A stretch of DNA of 64,000 nt, taken from positions 1,426,001-1,490,000 of the forward strand of contig NZ_JPNB01000002.1 of the NCBI RefSeq assembly GCF_000732725.1, written 5' to 3'. Positions 44,730 through 54,015 of the stretch are shown piece by piece. Below the pieces are notes generated by a model that had not been told where the DNA came from, did not search any database, and saw nothing but the letters and a program-made list of their open reading frames with translations. This DNA comes from Kineothrix alysoides. Its GTDB lineage: Bacteria > Bacillota > Clostridia > Lachnospirales > Lachnospiraceae. The translations under genes were made by a program, and so were the position numbers. Position 1 is the stretch's first letter. Each line of letters starts with the position of its first letter.

Positions 44730-46520
44730 ATGTATAGAAATAAGAAAACAAAAGAAAAAGGAGGATTATCCTTGCTGATGGAATGGGCAGGAAAGGATAA
44801 ATATTATATTTATTTTGCAATTATTGCGTCTCTGATAGCAAGTGTAATGTCCACAATTCCATACTATGTTTTTTATAAGATGATAGATGCGACGGTAAAA
44901 GGAGAATGCAGCGTCCGGCTGGCAGTTCAGTATGGCGCGGTGGCAGTGATCAGTATTCTCATTCGTCACGTGATGATACCGTTTGGCGGGATTCTCTCTC
45001 ATAAGGGAGCATACCGGACACTGTATAAAGTGCGCTGCATGGTTACGGAACATATGTCTAAGATGCCGCTGGGGAGTCTGAATGAAAGAAGCAGCGGAGA
45101 AATCAAGACGGTAATGAATGAGAGTATAGAAAAACTGGAACTGTTCCTGGCACACCATTTAACGGAATTGGTGCTTTACCTCTCCGGACCGATTGTAATC
45201 TTTACATATCTGTGTACGGTCAATGTGCCCTTGGCATTGATCAGTTTGCTTCCTTTGCTTTTTATTGGGGGAGTTATGGCCGTGATGTTTGGGAGAATGA
45301 GCAAATATATGGAAAGAGTCAATCGGACCGGCGGTTCTCTTTCTGAAGCGATTATTGAATATATAAATGGTATGCGGCTGATCAAAGCGTACAATATGGG
45401 GACGAAATCCTTCAAAAAGTATGCGGGTGCTATTGAAGAAACTCACATATTATGGGGAGATATTTCAAGAGCTACCGGACCGCTGTATGCTATTTATGTC
45501 GTGCTTCTGGAGTGCAGTATTTTGTTTATTGTACCACTTGGCGGATATTGGTTTATGAATGGTTCTATAAAAGCAAGCGTATTGCTTCTGTTCGCATTTG
45601 TGGGAACACAATATCTGACGGATATCAGGCCTTTACAGGAAATGGCATCCAGTCTTTCTTATGTTATGAATGGGGTTGCGCAGGTAAAAAACATTCTGGA
45701 CACGACGGTATTTCAGGGAACAGAAAAATTTCCGAAGAAGCATGATATTAAGTTGTCCCACGTAGGGTTTTTCTATGAAAAAGGGAAAGCGGTATTAAGT
45801 AACTGTAATCTGCATATCGGACATGGAGAGCAGATTGCATTTGTAGGAGAATCCGGTGCCGGAAAGACGACAGCAGTGCAGTTGATATCCAGATTTTATG
45901 ATGTCACCGAGGGAGAAATTAAGATTGGCGGTATCAATGTAAAAGATATCGATTATGAAGAACTGTTAAAAAATATTTCCATTGTTTTTCAGCAAAGCTT
46001 TTTGACGAGCGGCAGCGTATTCGAAAATATTGCAATGGGAAAAGAGACGGCATCATTAGATGAAGTGAGGGAAGCGGCAAAGTCAGCCCAGATCGATGAC
46101 TTTATCATGGAGCTGCCGGAAGGCTATAACACCTTAGTCGGAAGCTACTTCGGCCGCTTTTCCGGCGGTGAGAAACAACGAATCTGTATCGCGAGAGCAA
46201 TTCTTAAAAATGCACCGATATTGATTCTCGATGAAGCGACCAGCTCGGCAGATCCGGAAAATCAGATAGAAATCGATCGGGCAATTTCGAACCTTTGCAG
46301 GGGAAAGACTGTGATTATTGTGGCGCATAGGCTTGGAATTGTACAAAGCTGTGACCGGATAGCGGTGATAGAGCATGGAACGATAGAGCGGGTAGGGACT
46401 TGGGATGAAATACTGCAGAATAGCATATATTTTGCAAAGGCATGGAAAAATTACAATACGGCAAGAGAGATACAGTATATTTCTCCTTCGCAGAGTAAAG
46501 TGAAAATGGAGGGAAAATAA
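44730..46520 (+). CDS. ABC transporter half 1 (permease-ATPase fusion)
   Basis: This 596-residue protein has about six membrane helices (1-320) and a C-terminal nucleotide-binding domain. Walker A is GESGAGKTT, the signature FSGGEKQR, Walker B ILILDEATSSAD, and the switch His is in VAHRLG. ATG 44730 is chosen, with AGGAGA about 9 nt upstream. It pairs with the next gene, which starts one base after the stop, to form a heterodimeric transporter. With the divergent AraC protein this arrangement resembles YbtP/YbtQ or IrtA/IrtB siderophore importers. Confidence 0.9.
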   Translation: MYRNKKTKEKGGLSLLMEWAGKDKYYIYFAIIASLIASVMSTIPYYVFYKMIDATVKGECSVRLAVQYGAVAVISILIRHVMIPFGGILSHKGAYRTLYKVRCMVTEHMSKMPLGSLNERSSGEIKTVMNESIEKLELFLAHHLTELVLYLSGPIVIFTYLCTVNVPLALISLLPLLFIGGVMAVMFGRMSKYMERVNRTGGSLSEAIIEYINGMRLIKAYNMGTKSFKKYAGAIEETHILWGDISRATGPLYAIYVVLLECSILFIVPLGGYWFMNGSIKASVLLLFAFVGTQYLTDIRPLQEMASSLSYVMNGVAQVKNILDTTVFQGTEKFPKKHDIKLSHVGFFYEKGKAVLSNCNLHIGHGEQIAFVGESGAGKTTAVQLISRFYDVTEGEIKIGGINVKDIDYEELLKNISIVFQQSFLTSGSVFENIAMGKETASLDEVREAAKSAQIDDFIMELPEGYNTLVGSYFGRFSGGEKQRICIARAILKNAPILILDEATSSADPENQIEIDRAISNLCRGKTVIIVAHRLGIVQSCDRIAVIEHGTIERVGTWDEILQNSIYFAKAWKNYNTAREIQYISPSQSKVKMEGK

Positions 46521-46521
46521 T

Positions 46522-48228
46522 ATGATAAAACAGGAAGTATTCCGGATGGGAAGAATGCTGAAGCTGTCCATAGGTGGAATTGTCGTGGAAGGATTGCTTA
46601 GTATCAGCGGATTTTTGGTATTGTATCAGATACTGGAACTGATTTTTGGCTCGGGCATGGATATCCGCGAATTGCTCATTCTGACCGTTGTTGTTACAGG
46701 TATTTTTATTGCAAGGCTTATTCTGTATTCGGTCTCTTATGTAGGCAGTCAAATTGGCGGTTCCGATGTAAGCAGGAATATCAGGATTGCTCTTGGCGAT
46801 AAGATGAAAAGAATACCGCTGAACCGTTTTATAAAGAACAAAACTGGATTTTACATAAATGGAGCATCCAGTGAAGTGGCTGATTATGAACAGATTCTTA
46901 CACATAAGCTTTCGGATATTGTGAAACTCTCCGTTCTTGTAATTGCATCCGGACTGGCAGCAGCCTGCATATATCTGCCGGTAGGAATCATTCTTATTAT
47001 TTCATCTTTACTGTTGATTCCGACCATGTACCTGACGATTCGGAAGGTAAAATTTCATGGGACAAGAAAAAACAGGGCAAGGCAGGAAAATGTCAGTGCC
47101 ATTACGGAATATATATCGGGAATGCAGACGCTCCGGGCCTATGGCATGGGCGGACGAAAAAATGAAGTCCTGACAAGAGCTATGAAGGATTATTCAGATA
47201 TCAGCTATCAGTTTGAAAAAGTAGTGCTTCCCATTGGCTCCATTTATATGGGAATCAGCTGGCTGGCTCTTCCGATTATTATTATATTGACTGCAAACGC
47301 TTACATGCAAGGGATAATAATACCACAGATATTGATTTTACTGACTATGCTGCCTTTGTATGTGGCGAAGTCCAATGGTTCACTGTTCATTCTTTTTTTA
47401 TCCTACAAGAATTTGATGCTGTCCAGAGAAAATATTGAAAGAATTCTGGGAGAAGAGGAAGAAACAGCGGATGTGGCACGATTCGAGCCTGAGGATTCCG
47501 GTATTGAATTTGAACATATTGCGTTTTCTTACAACTGCGGAGAAGAAATATTAAGGGATGTCAGCTTCAAAATTAAACAGAATAGCTTTACTGCAATTGT
47601 AGGTGATTCCGGATCAGGCAAATCCACCATTCTTAATCTGATATCAAAATATTATCTTCCGGATTCCGGAACGATAAGAATAGGCGGATGTGATACAAAA
47701 AGAGCATCGTCCGAACAGGTACTGTCAAAGATTTCGGCAGTCGATCAAAATGTATTTTTGTTCAATGATACCGTGAGGAACAATATCCGATATGCAAGAG
47801 CAGATGCAACGGACGAAGAGGTAGAAGAGGCCTGTCTGCTCGCAAATTGTGACGGATTTATCCGAGATATGAAAAATGGATATGACACGCAGGTTGGGGA
47901 AAATGGAAATCGGCTGTCAGGAGGAGAGAAACAGCGGTTATCCGTAGCGAGAGCATTAATTAAGAATAGTCCGATCATTCTTCTGGATGAAGCAACAGCA
48001 TCTTTGGACATTGAAAATGAATTACTGGTAAAGCAAGCCATTTCACAGTTGCTGAAAACAGATCGGACTGTTATTATGGTAGCGCATACACTACCGATTG
48101 TGAGACATGCAGATCAGATTTTGGTAGTAAATGATGGAAAAATTGTGGAAAAGGGAACACATGAGGAGCTGCTCGAACAGCATGGAAAATATGCGGCTAT
48201 GTGGAAGGCATCACAAAAATTAAAATAA
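46522..48228 (+). CDS. ABC transporter half 2 (permease-ATPase fusion)
   Basis: This 568-residue partner has six predicted helices (about 15-300) and a nucleotide-binding domain: GDSGSGKST, LSGGEKQRLS, IILLDEATASLD and the switch His VAHTLPI. Walker B Glu is present in both halves, so both ATP sites could be active. It directly follows half 1 and uses a GGAGGG site within the upstream stop region. The direction of transport cannot be read from sequence; the AraC/ECF context favours uptake of a metal-chelate. Confidence 0.9.
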   Translation: MIKQEVFRMGRMLKLSIGGIVVEGLLSISGFLVLYQILELIFGSGMDIRELLILTVVVTGIFIARLILYSVSYVGSQIGGSDVSRNIRIALGDKMKRIPLNRFIKNKTGFYINGASSEVADYEQILTHKLSDIVKLSVLVIASGLAAACIYLPVGIILIISSLLLIPTMYLTIRKVKFHGTRKNRARQENVSAITEYISGMQTLRAYGMGGRKNEVLTRAMKDYSDISYQFEKVVLPIGSIYMGISWLALPIIIILTANAYMQGIIIPQILILLTMLPLYVAKSNGSLFILFLSYKNLMLSRENIERILGEEEETADVARFEPEDSGIEFEHIAFSYNCGEEILRDVSFKIKQNSFTAIVGDSGSGKSTILNLISKYYLPDSGTIRIGGCDTKRASSEQVLSKISAVDQNVFLFNDTVRNNIRYARADATDEEVEEACLLANCDGFIRDMKNGYDTQVGENGNRLSGGEKQRLSVARALIKNSPIILLDEATASLDIENELLVKQAISQLLKTDRTVIMVAHTLPIVRHADQILVVNDGKIVEKGTHEELLEQHGKYAAMWKASQKLK

Positions 48229-48315
48229 AAATAGTAAGATTGAGCCATATTGAGAAATCTTATCAGATACAAAAGGGGTGCGTCATTGCATTCCTTTTTC
48301 TGTTGCAGTACAATT

Positions 48316-48345
48316 TATGTGACCGAATAATATTGACGGTCATAT
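48316..48345 (+). promoter_or_regulatory. TetR operator candidate
   Basis: ATGTGACCG (48317-48325) and CGGTCATAT (48337-48345) form a dyad with one mismatched pair and an 11-bp centre, ending 15 bp before the TetR start codon. Confidence 0.6.
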
Positions 48346-48359
48346 AAAAGGAGAAATCT

Positions 48360-48944
48360 ATGCCGCCTATATTTTCAGAAGAAGAAAAAGAACAGATCCG
48401 AAGAAGATTGTTGGAAAAAGCGTCGGAGCAAATGCTTGAGAAAGGAATTAAAAATACGAAAATCTCAGAACTTGCAAAAATGGTCGGAATCGGAAAGGGG
48501 ACCTTCTATCATTTTTTTTCATCCAAGGAAATGCTTGTTATGGAGGTAATGTCTCAGTGGAGAAGGGAAAAATTAGATGCCTTTCAGCAATTGCTGAGTA
48601 AAAAGGGAACCATGACCATTGATGAATTGTTTGAGTGGTACCAAAGCGCATTCTTTAATCCGCAGGAGAATCTTATATACAAGATGACTGCGGAAGATGA
48701 AGAATGGCTGAAAAAGACGGTTCCATCCGAGCTTATGTATAATCAGGAGCGTGACGAACAGGTAATTCATATTTTATTGGATCATACGACAGGCATTAAG
48801 GAGAATCTGGATTATGGAGTTATTGCTAATTTTCCGAAGATTATGGCATATGCTCTGGAAAATAAAGACATGATGAACGAAAAGGCATTAAAAGAAAACT
48901 TTCGCCTGATTATGAAGGCGTTATATGAATATGTAAAAGCATAA
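48360..48944 (+). CDS. TetR/AcrR-family regulator
   Basis: This 194-residue repressor has the N-terminal helix-turn-helix LLEKASEQMLEKGIKNTKISELAKMVGIGKGTFYHFFSSKEML (about residues 18-60) and a helical C-terminal domain. AAAGGAG precedes ATG 48360. The ABC ATPase and permease genes begin 23 bp downstream, so it likely represses them and itself through the dyad at 48316. A regulator-transporter layout of this kind is common for antimicrobial-peptide or envelope-stress export. Confidence 0.88.
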   Translation: MPPIFSEEEKEQIRRRLLEKASEQMLEKGIKNTKISELAKMVGIGKGTFYHFFSSKEMLVMEVMSQWRREKLDAFQQLLSKKGTMTIDELFEWYQSAFFNPQENLIYKMTAEDEEWLKKTVPSELMYNQERDEQVIHILLDHTTGIKENLDYGVIANFPKIMAYALENKDMMNEKALKENFRLIMKALYEYVKA

Positions 48945-48967
48945 AATGAGGAGGAGTGAATAGAAGC

Positions 48968-49669
48968 ATGAGCTTAGTAGAATTTCAGGATGTTGTGAAA
49001 ACCTATGGAACGGGAGAAGGAAAACAGATTGCAGTCAATCATGTTGACTTTACTATCGAAAAGGGGGAATTTGTTGTTATTCTTGGTCAGTCAGGAGCCG
49101 GAAAATCAACCGTATTGAATATGCTTGGAGGTATGGATGTTCCGACGCAGGGGAAAGTGATTATTGACGGCATGGAAGTTTCCGCCATGAATGACAAGCA
49201 GTTATCCAATTATAGGGCGAAGACGATCGGCTTTGTATTCCAGTTCTATAATTTGCTGCCGAGTCTGACCGCATATGAAAATATTGCACTGACAAAAAAC
49301 ATAGTAAAGGATGCTTTGGAACCGACAGAGCTTCTCAAAGCAGTGGGGTTAGAGGAACACAAGGACAAATTTCCTTCCCAGATGTCAGGAGGAGAACAGC
49401 AACGAGTATCTATCGCAAGAGCGCTGGCAAAAAATCCGAGGATAGTGTTAGGAGATGAACCGACCGGTGCACTGGACTCAGAGACGGGAATCACCGTACT
49501 CGAATTATTACAGGATCTGTGCAAAAAAAAGCATCATACGGTCATCATAGTGACACATAACGCAGATATTGCGAAGTGTGCGGATAAAGTGATACGGATG
49601 AAAAATGGAAAAATTCGTGAAATAATACATAATGAACATCCGCTTCCGGTAAGGGAGGTAAACTGGTAA
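48968..49669 (+). CDS. LolD/MacB-type ABC ATPase
   Basis: This 233-residue ATPase has Walker [10 protein letters not shown], signature [15 protein letters not shown], Walker [17 protein letters not shown] and the switch His VTHNADIAK. The sequence is typical of the LolD/MacB class, which powers FtsX-type permeases. ATG 48968 is preferred; the GTG at 48956 overlaps the GAGGAGGAG site. It overlaps the permease gene by one base (TAATG). Confidence 0.92.
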   Translation: MSLVEFQDVVKTYGTGEGKQIAVNHVDFTIEKGEFVVILGQSGAGKSTVLNMLGGMDVPTQGKVIIDGMEVSAMNDKQLSNYRAKTIGFVFQFYNLLPSLTAYENIALTKNIVKDALEPTELLKAVGLEEHKDKFPSQMSGGEQQRVSIARALAKNPRIVLGDEPTGALDSETGITVLELLQDLCKKKHHTVIIVTHNADIAKCADKVIRMKNGKIREIIHNEHPLPVREVNW

Positions 49670-52146
49670 TGCTCATAAGAAAAATGCTTCGTGAGATGCA
49701 AACTAATTTTGGACAGTTCTTTTCCGTATTTTTGTTATCTTTTCTGGCAGTATGCATGTTTACCCTCCTCAAGGCCAGCAATGTCGGAGCATATCATGCT
49801 CTGAATAATTTCCATCAGAAAACAAATCTGGCAGACGGCTGGCTATATGGAGAAGGATTCTCCGATGAGGATTTAAAGAAAGTAAGAGAGCTTTCTGATG
49901 TCACTGATGCGCAGTTGCGTATGCAAGTGACCGGAACTTCCGTAGGGCAGAACAACGCTCAGATTGAGATTTTTCTGGAAGATGAGAATCTTCTGACAAA
50001 GCCATATGTGTTAGAGGGGGTTGAATTTAATCCTTCTGATACAGAGCATTTATGGTTATCTGAGCGTTTTGCAAAGGAATGGGACCTGTCGGTGGGGGAT
50101 GATTTTGCGGTTACATATAATGGAGTGTCGGTAGAAAAGAAAATAGCAGGTCTGATTGCTTCACCGGAATTCAGCTATATGTGTGCAGACACCGATTTGG
50201 ATGTAGATTTTAAGAATATAGCCTATGTATATATGTCCTACAAGGCATTCCCTGTGCGAGAATATGTGGAGCATTTGATTGCTGCGGGAAAGATCACTGC
50301 CAATGATGTGCTGGAGCATACGAAACTGCTGGATGCCGTACTTGAACAATTAGAAGCAAACGGATTGACGAAAGACGCAATCACACAGGAAATGCTGCTG
50401 AAAAGAATCGATGGACTCAGTGATGAAAAACTTCTTGCCATGATGCCGTATACGCAGATGATTTTGTCTACTGATAAAGAAGATGTTCTGGCCTTGGAAA
50501 ATGAAATATCTGAAGCGGTAAATGGCGATTATGCCGTATTTGTGGATAAGGATTCCATTGCAGGAATGAAGGTCCTGGCGGATGAGCTAAGCCAGCATGA
50601 GCAGTTTGCTTATATATTTACTATGGTATTTGTACTGATTGCCCTGCTGGTTATTATGACTGCTATGAGCAGAATGGTGGCTAATCAGAGAACCCAGATT
50701 GGAACCATGAATGCTCTTGGGATGAAAAACAGTAAAATTATGAGACATTACTTGGGGTATAGTTTTGTCATATCCGCATTAGGAGCTGCTTTTGGTTTAA
50801 TTGTCGGACCATTGTGGTGGGGGCAGGCATTGACAGAATTGTTCGTATCCTTTTATACCATTCCTGAATGGAAGGCGGCTTATGACAATTCATTTTTTAT
50901 AGCAGCGGCAGTTGTTGTTCTGGTCTGCACCTGTACATCGTATTTAAGCTGCCGCAGACTGCTTCGTGTAAAGCCATCCGAAGCGCTGCGTCCGGCACCG
51001 CCCAAGTCCGGCAAGAACTGTATTTTCGAAAAGCTGCCCTTCTGGAAGGGGCTGGGGTTTACGGTACAGTATAATCTGAGAGATATTTCGAGAGCCAGAT
51101 TACGCGCTTTTATGGGCATTTTTGGAACAGCCTGCGGCATGATGATTATGGCTTGCGGATTAGCTTGCAATACAACGCTCGATAATGTGTATGATTGGAA
51201 TTTTGCAAAATTGCAGAATTATGATTATAATATCCAATTTGCAAAGGACATTACGACGCAGCAGGCGGATGCATTTTCGAAACAGTATGGCGGAGAGCTT
51301 ATTATGGCAGACAGTGTGGAGGTTGCGGCCAAGGATCATGCGCTGTCCGGCGATAAGAAGACAACGGGGGTTGTGGTCACAGAGGGGAAAGGCTTCTATG
51401 GAATTACTAATGTAAGGCAGGAGGAGGTGTCCATTCCGGAAGGAACGGTAGCCATTTCTTCTAAGCTTGCACTTTCGCTTGGCGTTGAAGTAGGGGATGG
51501 GGTTTATTGGCATATCTATGATAAAAATGAGTGGTATAGAGCTACTGTTGGGGTAATCAGCAGAAATCCTACGAGCAGCGGTATTACCATGCTAAGAAAG
51601 GACTTCGAAGAGACGGGCAATAAGTTCTTACCTGCTTTTCTGTTTACGAATGAGGATGTTACGGGTTTGGAACGAACAAACAGCTTGATTACGGCCACAC
51701 ATAGTAAAACGGATCGATTGGAAGCTTTTATGCAATCGATGCAGATTATGTATGTGATGGTAGGAGTGTTGATTGTTTTTGCAGCCATTTTAATCGTAGT
51801 TGTTTTGTATAATTCGGGAAATCTGTCTTTTAACGAAAGAATCAAAGAATTTGCCACATTAAAAGTATTAGGATTTGAGAGTAAGCAGATTCAGAAAATA
51901 CTAACCATCCAGAACCTTTGGCTGTCTGTCATCGGAATATTTCTGGGAACGCCGTTCGCAAAAATAATCCTGCAATATATGTTTGACAGCAATGGCGACA
52001 GTTATGATTATGAAGCGGTGATCTCGGCAGGAGATTATATATATGCAGCAATATTTGTACTGGGCATTTCTGTACTCGCAGGAGTTTTTTTCTCCAAGAG
52101 AATAAGACGGCTGGATATGGTGGAAGTGCTGAAGGGTATGGAATAG
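49669..52146 (+). CDS. FtsX-family ABC permease
   Basis: This 825-residue permease has an N-terminal helix (about residues 15-35), a large extracellular region (about 40-310), and a central FtsX domain of three helices (about 315-445: FTMVFVLIALLVIMTAMSRMVANQRTQIGTMNALGMKNSKI). A further helix (about 480-500), a second extracellular region and a second FtsX domain follow (about 695-820: MYVMVGVLIVFAAILIVVVLYNSGNLSFNERIKEFATLKVLGF). This is the BceB/MacB-like mechanotransmission layout. With the ATPase it probably expels or detaches a membrane-active compound. No two-component system is adjacent. Confidence 0.9.
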   Translation: MLIRKMLREMQTNFGQFFSVFLLSFLAVCMFTLLKASNVGAYHALNNFHQKTNLADGWLYGEGFSDEDLKKVRELSDVTDAQLRMQVTGTSVGQNNAQIEIFLEDENLLTKPYVLEGVEFNPSDTEHLWLSERFAKEWDLSVGDDFAVTYNGVSVEKKIAGLIASPEFSYMCADTDLDVDFKNIAYVYMSYKAFPVREYVEHLIAAGKITANDVLEHTKLLDAVLEQLEANGLTKDAITQEMLLKRIDGLSDEKLLAMMPYTQMILSTDKEDVLALENEISEAVNGDYAVFVDKDSIAGMKVLADELSQHEQFAYIFTMVFVLIALLVIMTAMSRMVANQRTQIGTMNALGMKNSKIMRHYLGYSFVISALGAAFGLIVGPLWWGQALTELFVSFYTIPEWKAAYDNSFFIAAAVVVLVCTCTSYLSCRRLLRVKPSEALRPAPPKSGKNCIFEKLPFWKGLGFTVQYNLRDISRARLRAFMGIFGTACGMMIMACGLACNTTLDNVYDWNFAKLQNYDYNIQFAKDITTQQADAFSKQYGGELIMADSVEVAAKDHALSGDKKTTGVVVTEGKGFYGITNVRQEEVSIPEGTVAISSKLALSLGVEVGDGVYWHIYDKNEWYRATVGVISRNPTSSGITMLRKDFEETGNKFLPAFLFTNEDVTGLERTNSLITATHSKTDRLEAFMQSMQIMYVMVGVLIVFAAILIVVVLYNSGNLSFNERIKEFATLKVLGFESKQIQKILTIQNLWLSVIGIFLGTPFAKIILQYMFDSNGDSYDYEAVISAGDYIYAAIFVLGISVLAGVFFSKRIRRLDMVEVLKGME

Positions 52147-52433
52147 GGGATGGGGTATAAATGTGTCTGCTGCAGAAGTTTTTTGCACCGATAGCGTCAA
52201 GCTGGAGATTGGGAAAAGCAGAGGTAATGCGTTGCTGAGAGAGGAGTGTGCAGTACCTGTCCGGAAACGTATCTTGTAAAATAATGTACATAAAACTGGA
52301 CATAGATAGTAAACTGATGTAATAATAAATATTATTATACTAGGCATTCGGTAAGATACACTTTTATACTGTGGAAGAAAAAAAGGAAGAGAGGAACTGG
52401 TTGCCAGATACGGTATCTGGAATCGGGAAGATT

Positions 52434-53942
52434 ATGTCAGAATATTTATCTCCGGGAGTATATGTGGAAGAATTTGATAGTGGTCCCATGCCGATAGAAG
52501 GGGTAAGTACCAGCATTACCGGATTTATTGGTTTGGCGGAGCGCGGGCCGGTGGGCGGCTTGCCGGTGCCGGTCAGTTGTTTCGGGGAATTTAGAACAAT
52601 ATTTGGGTATTATCTGCCGGAAAATCAGTTTGGCCCTTACTGCTATCTGGCTTACGCTGTAGAACATTATTTTGCTAACGGGGGAAGCCGTTGTTATATT
52701 TCCAGGGTAGTGCCGGAAGATGCGAAAATGGCATCATGTATATTAGAAGGCGGTCAGATGAGGCTGACGGCAAAAGCTCCGGGTGCGTGGGGAAATAAGC
52801 TGAGTGTCAGTTTCAAGCCGTCGGCTCCGGATAAGTTCGATATCACAATTCGCAGCATGGATATCTATATGGAGGAAGTGATTTCCGCCGTCTCATTCAA
52901 TCCTGATGATTCTGACTATATAGCGAATAAATTGACGAAGTCGAAATTAGTAAGTATCGAAGTAAATACCTGCGATACAAAGGCACCGTCCTGCCTATCG
53001 CCTGCCGGAGTTGGAGCCGGCGAGTTTTATTCAGTTACATTGAGCGAAGGTTCTGACGGTTCTGTCGATGCTGTTAATGCAAAAGTCTTTACTGGTAAAT
53101 GCCAGGAGTTCGGAAAGCGTACAGGGCTGCAAGCCTTTTTAGATAACAAGGATGTCAGTATTATAGCTATTCCGGGGATTACTGATGTAGAAGTACAGAA
53201 GGATTTGATTGCTCACTGTGATAAACTTGGCAATCGCTTTGCTGTTCTCGATTTGCCACAAGGAAAAAACAGCGTGGCCGATGTACAGTCTCATAGAGAG
53301 ATATTTAACAGCCCGAATGCTGCCTTTTATCACCCGTGGATAGAGATTTCCGATCCACTGATGAAACGAAGCATTTTTGTTCCTCCGTCCGGGGCAGTCG
53401 CCGGAATCTATTCCCGCACGGACGATGAACGGGGCGTTCATAAGGCGCCGGCTAACGAAGTTGTGCGCGGTTGCACCGGCGTGGAATATATGTACAGTCA
53501 GGAAGAACAGGATAGAATCAATCCCGGGGGAATTAATTTGATTCGCGTGTTCCCGGGCATGGGTATCCGGGTATGGGGTGCCCGCACTTGTTCATCTGAT
53601 AGTGTATGGAAGTATGTAAATGTACGGCGGTTGTTTATTTTTCTTGAGGAGTCGATTAGGCAAAGCATTACATGGGCAATATTTGAACAGAATAATCAGA
53701 TACTGTGGGCCCGAATGACGATAACGATCGGGAACTTTTTAACAAGTGCGTGGAGGAGCGGGATGCTGGCCGGAGTTATACCGGATGAGGCATTTTTTAT
53801 CAAGGCGGATAAGAGTACAATGACCAGTGATGATATTGATAACGGCCGTTTTATATGCCTTATAGGAGTGGCGGTGGCGAAGCCTGCGGAATTTATCACA
53901 TTTACGATTGTGCAAAAGACGGGCACTAATGATATAAAATAG
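52434..53942 (+). CDS. Contractile tail sheath protein, orphan
   Basis: This protein of about 502 residues begins MSEYLSPGVYVEEFDSGPMPIEGVSTSITGFIGLAERGP and has the C-terminal WGARTCSSDSVWKYVNVRRLFIFLEESIRQSITWAIFEQNN...FLTSAWRSGMLAG. Both ends are classical phage-tail/R-pyocin/injection-system sheath signatures. Sheath subunits wrap a tube and contract. No tube, baseplate, chaperone or ATPase gene is in the window. The start is uncertain: ATG 52434 matches the family but has a weak Shine-Dalgarno; TTG 52401 has AGAGGA. The 52147-52433 gap has no other gene. It may be a domesticated structural or spore protein. Confidence 0.88.
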   Translation: MSEYLSPGVYVEEFDSGPMPIEGVSTSITGFIGLAERGPVGGLPVPVSCFGEFRTIFGYYLPENQFGPYCYLAYAVEHYFANGGSRCYISRVVPEDAKMASCILEGGQMRLTAKAPGAWGNKLSVSFKPSAPDKFDITIRSMDIYMEEVISAVSFNPDDSDYIANKLTKSKLVSIEVNTCDTKAPSCLSPAGVGAGEFYSVTLSEGSDGSVDAVNAKVFTGKCQEFGKRTGLQAFLDNKDVSIIAIPGITDVEVQKDLIAHCDKLGNRFAVLDLPQGKNSVADVQSHREIFNSPNAAFYHPWIEISDPLMKRSIFVPPSGAVAGIYSRTDDERGVHKAPANEVVRGCTGVEYMYSQEEQDRINPGGINLIRVFPGMGIRVWGARTCSSDSVWKYVNVRRLFIFLEESIRQSITWAIFEQNNQILWARMTITIGNFLTSAWRSGMLAGVIPDEAFFIKADKSTMTSDDIDNGRFICLIGVAVAKPAEFITFTIVQKTGTNDIK

Positions 53943-53946
53943 AAAT

Positions 53947-53968
53947 ACCTGATTTGCAGGTTTATTTA
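53947..53968 (+). terminator. Short terminator-like hairpin
   Basis: ACCTG-atttg-CAGGT (53947-53961) followed by TTATTTATT, directly after the sheath gene. Confidence 0.5.
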
Positions 53969-54015
53969 TTGTGAAAATAGGCACCTGCCGGTTTTCGCTT
54001 GAAAGGAAGATACAT

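Noticed and set aside
45159-45446. Antisense open frames inside the ABC transporter gene
   Set aside because: Codon pattern follows the opposite-strand gene and no homology is recognised.
52160-52281. Open frame (AEVFCTDSVKLEIGKSRG...) after the FtsX permease gene
   Set aside because: Only about 40 codons, no start or ribosome site, no recognised family; at most a remnant.
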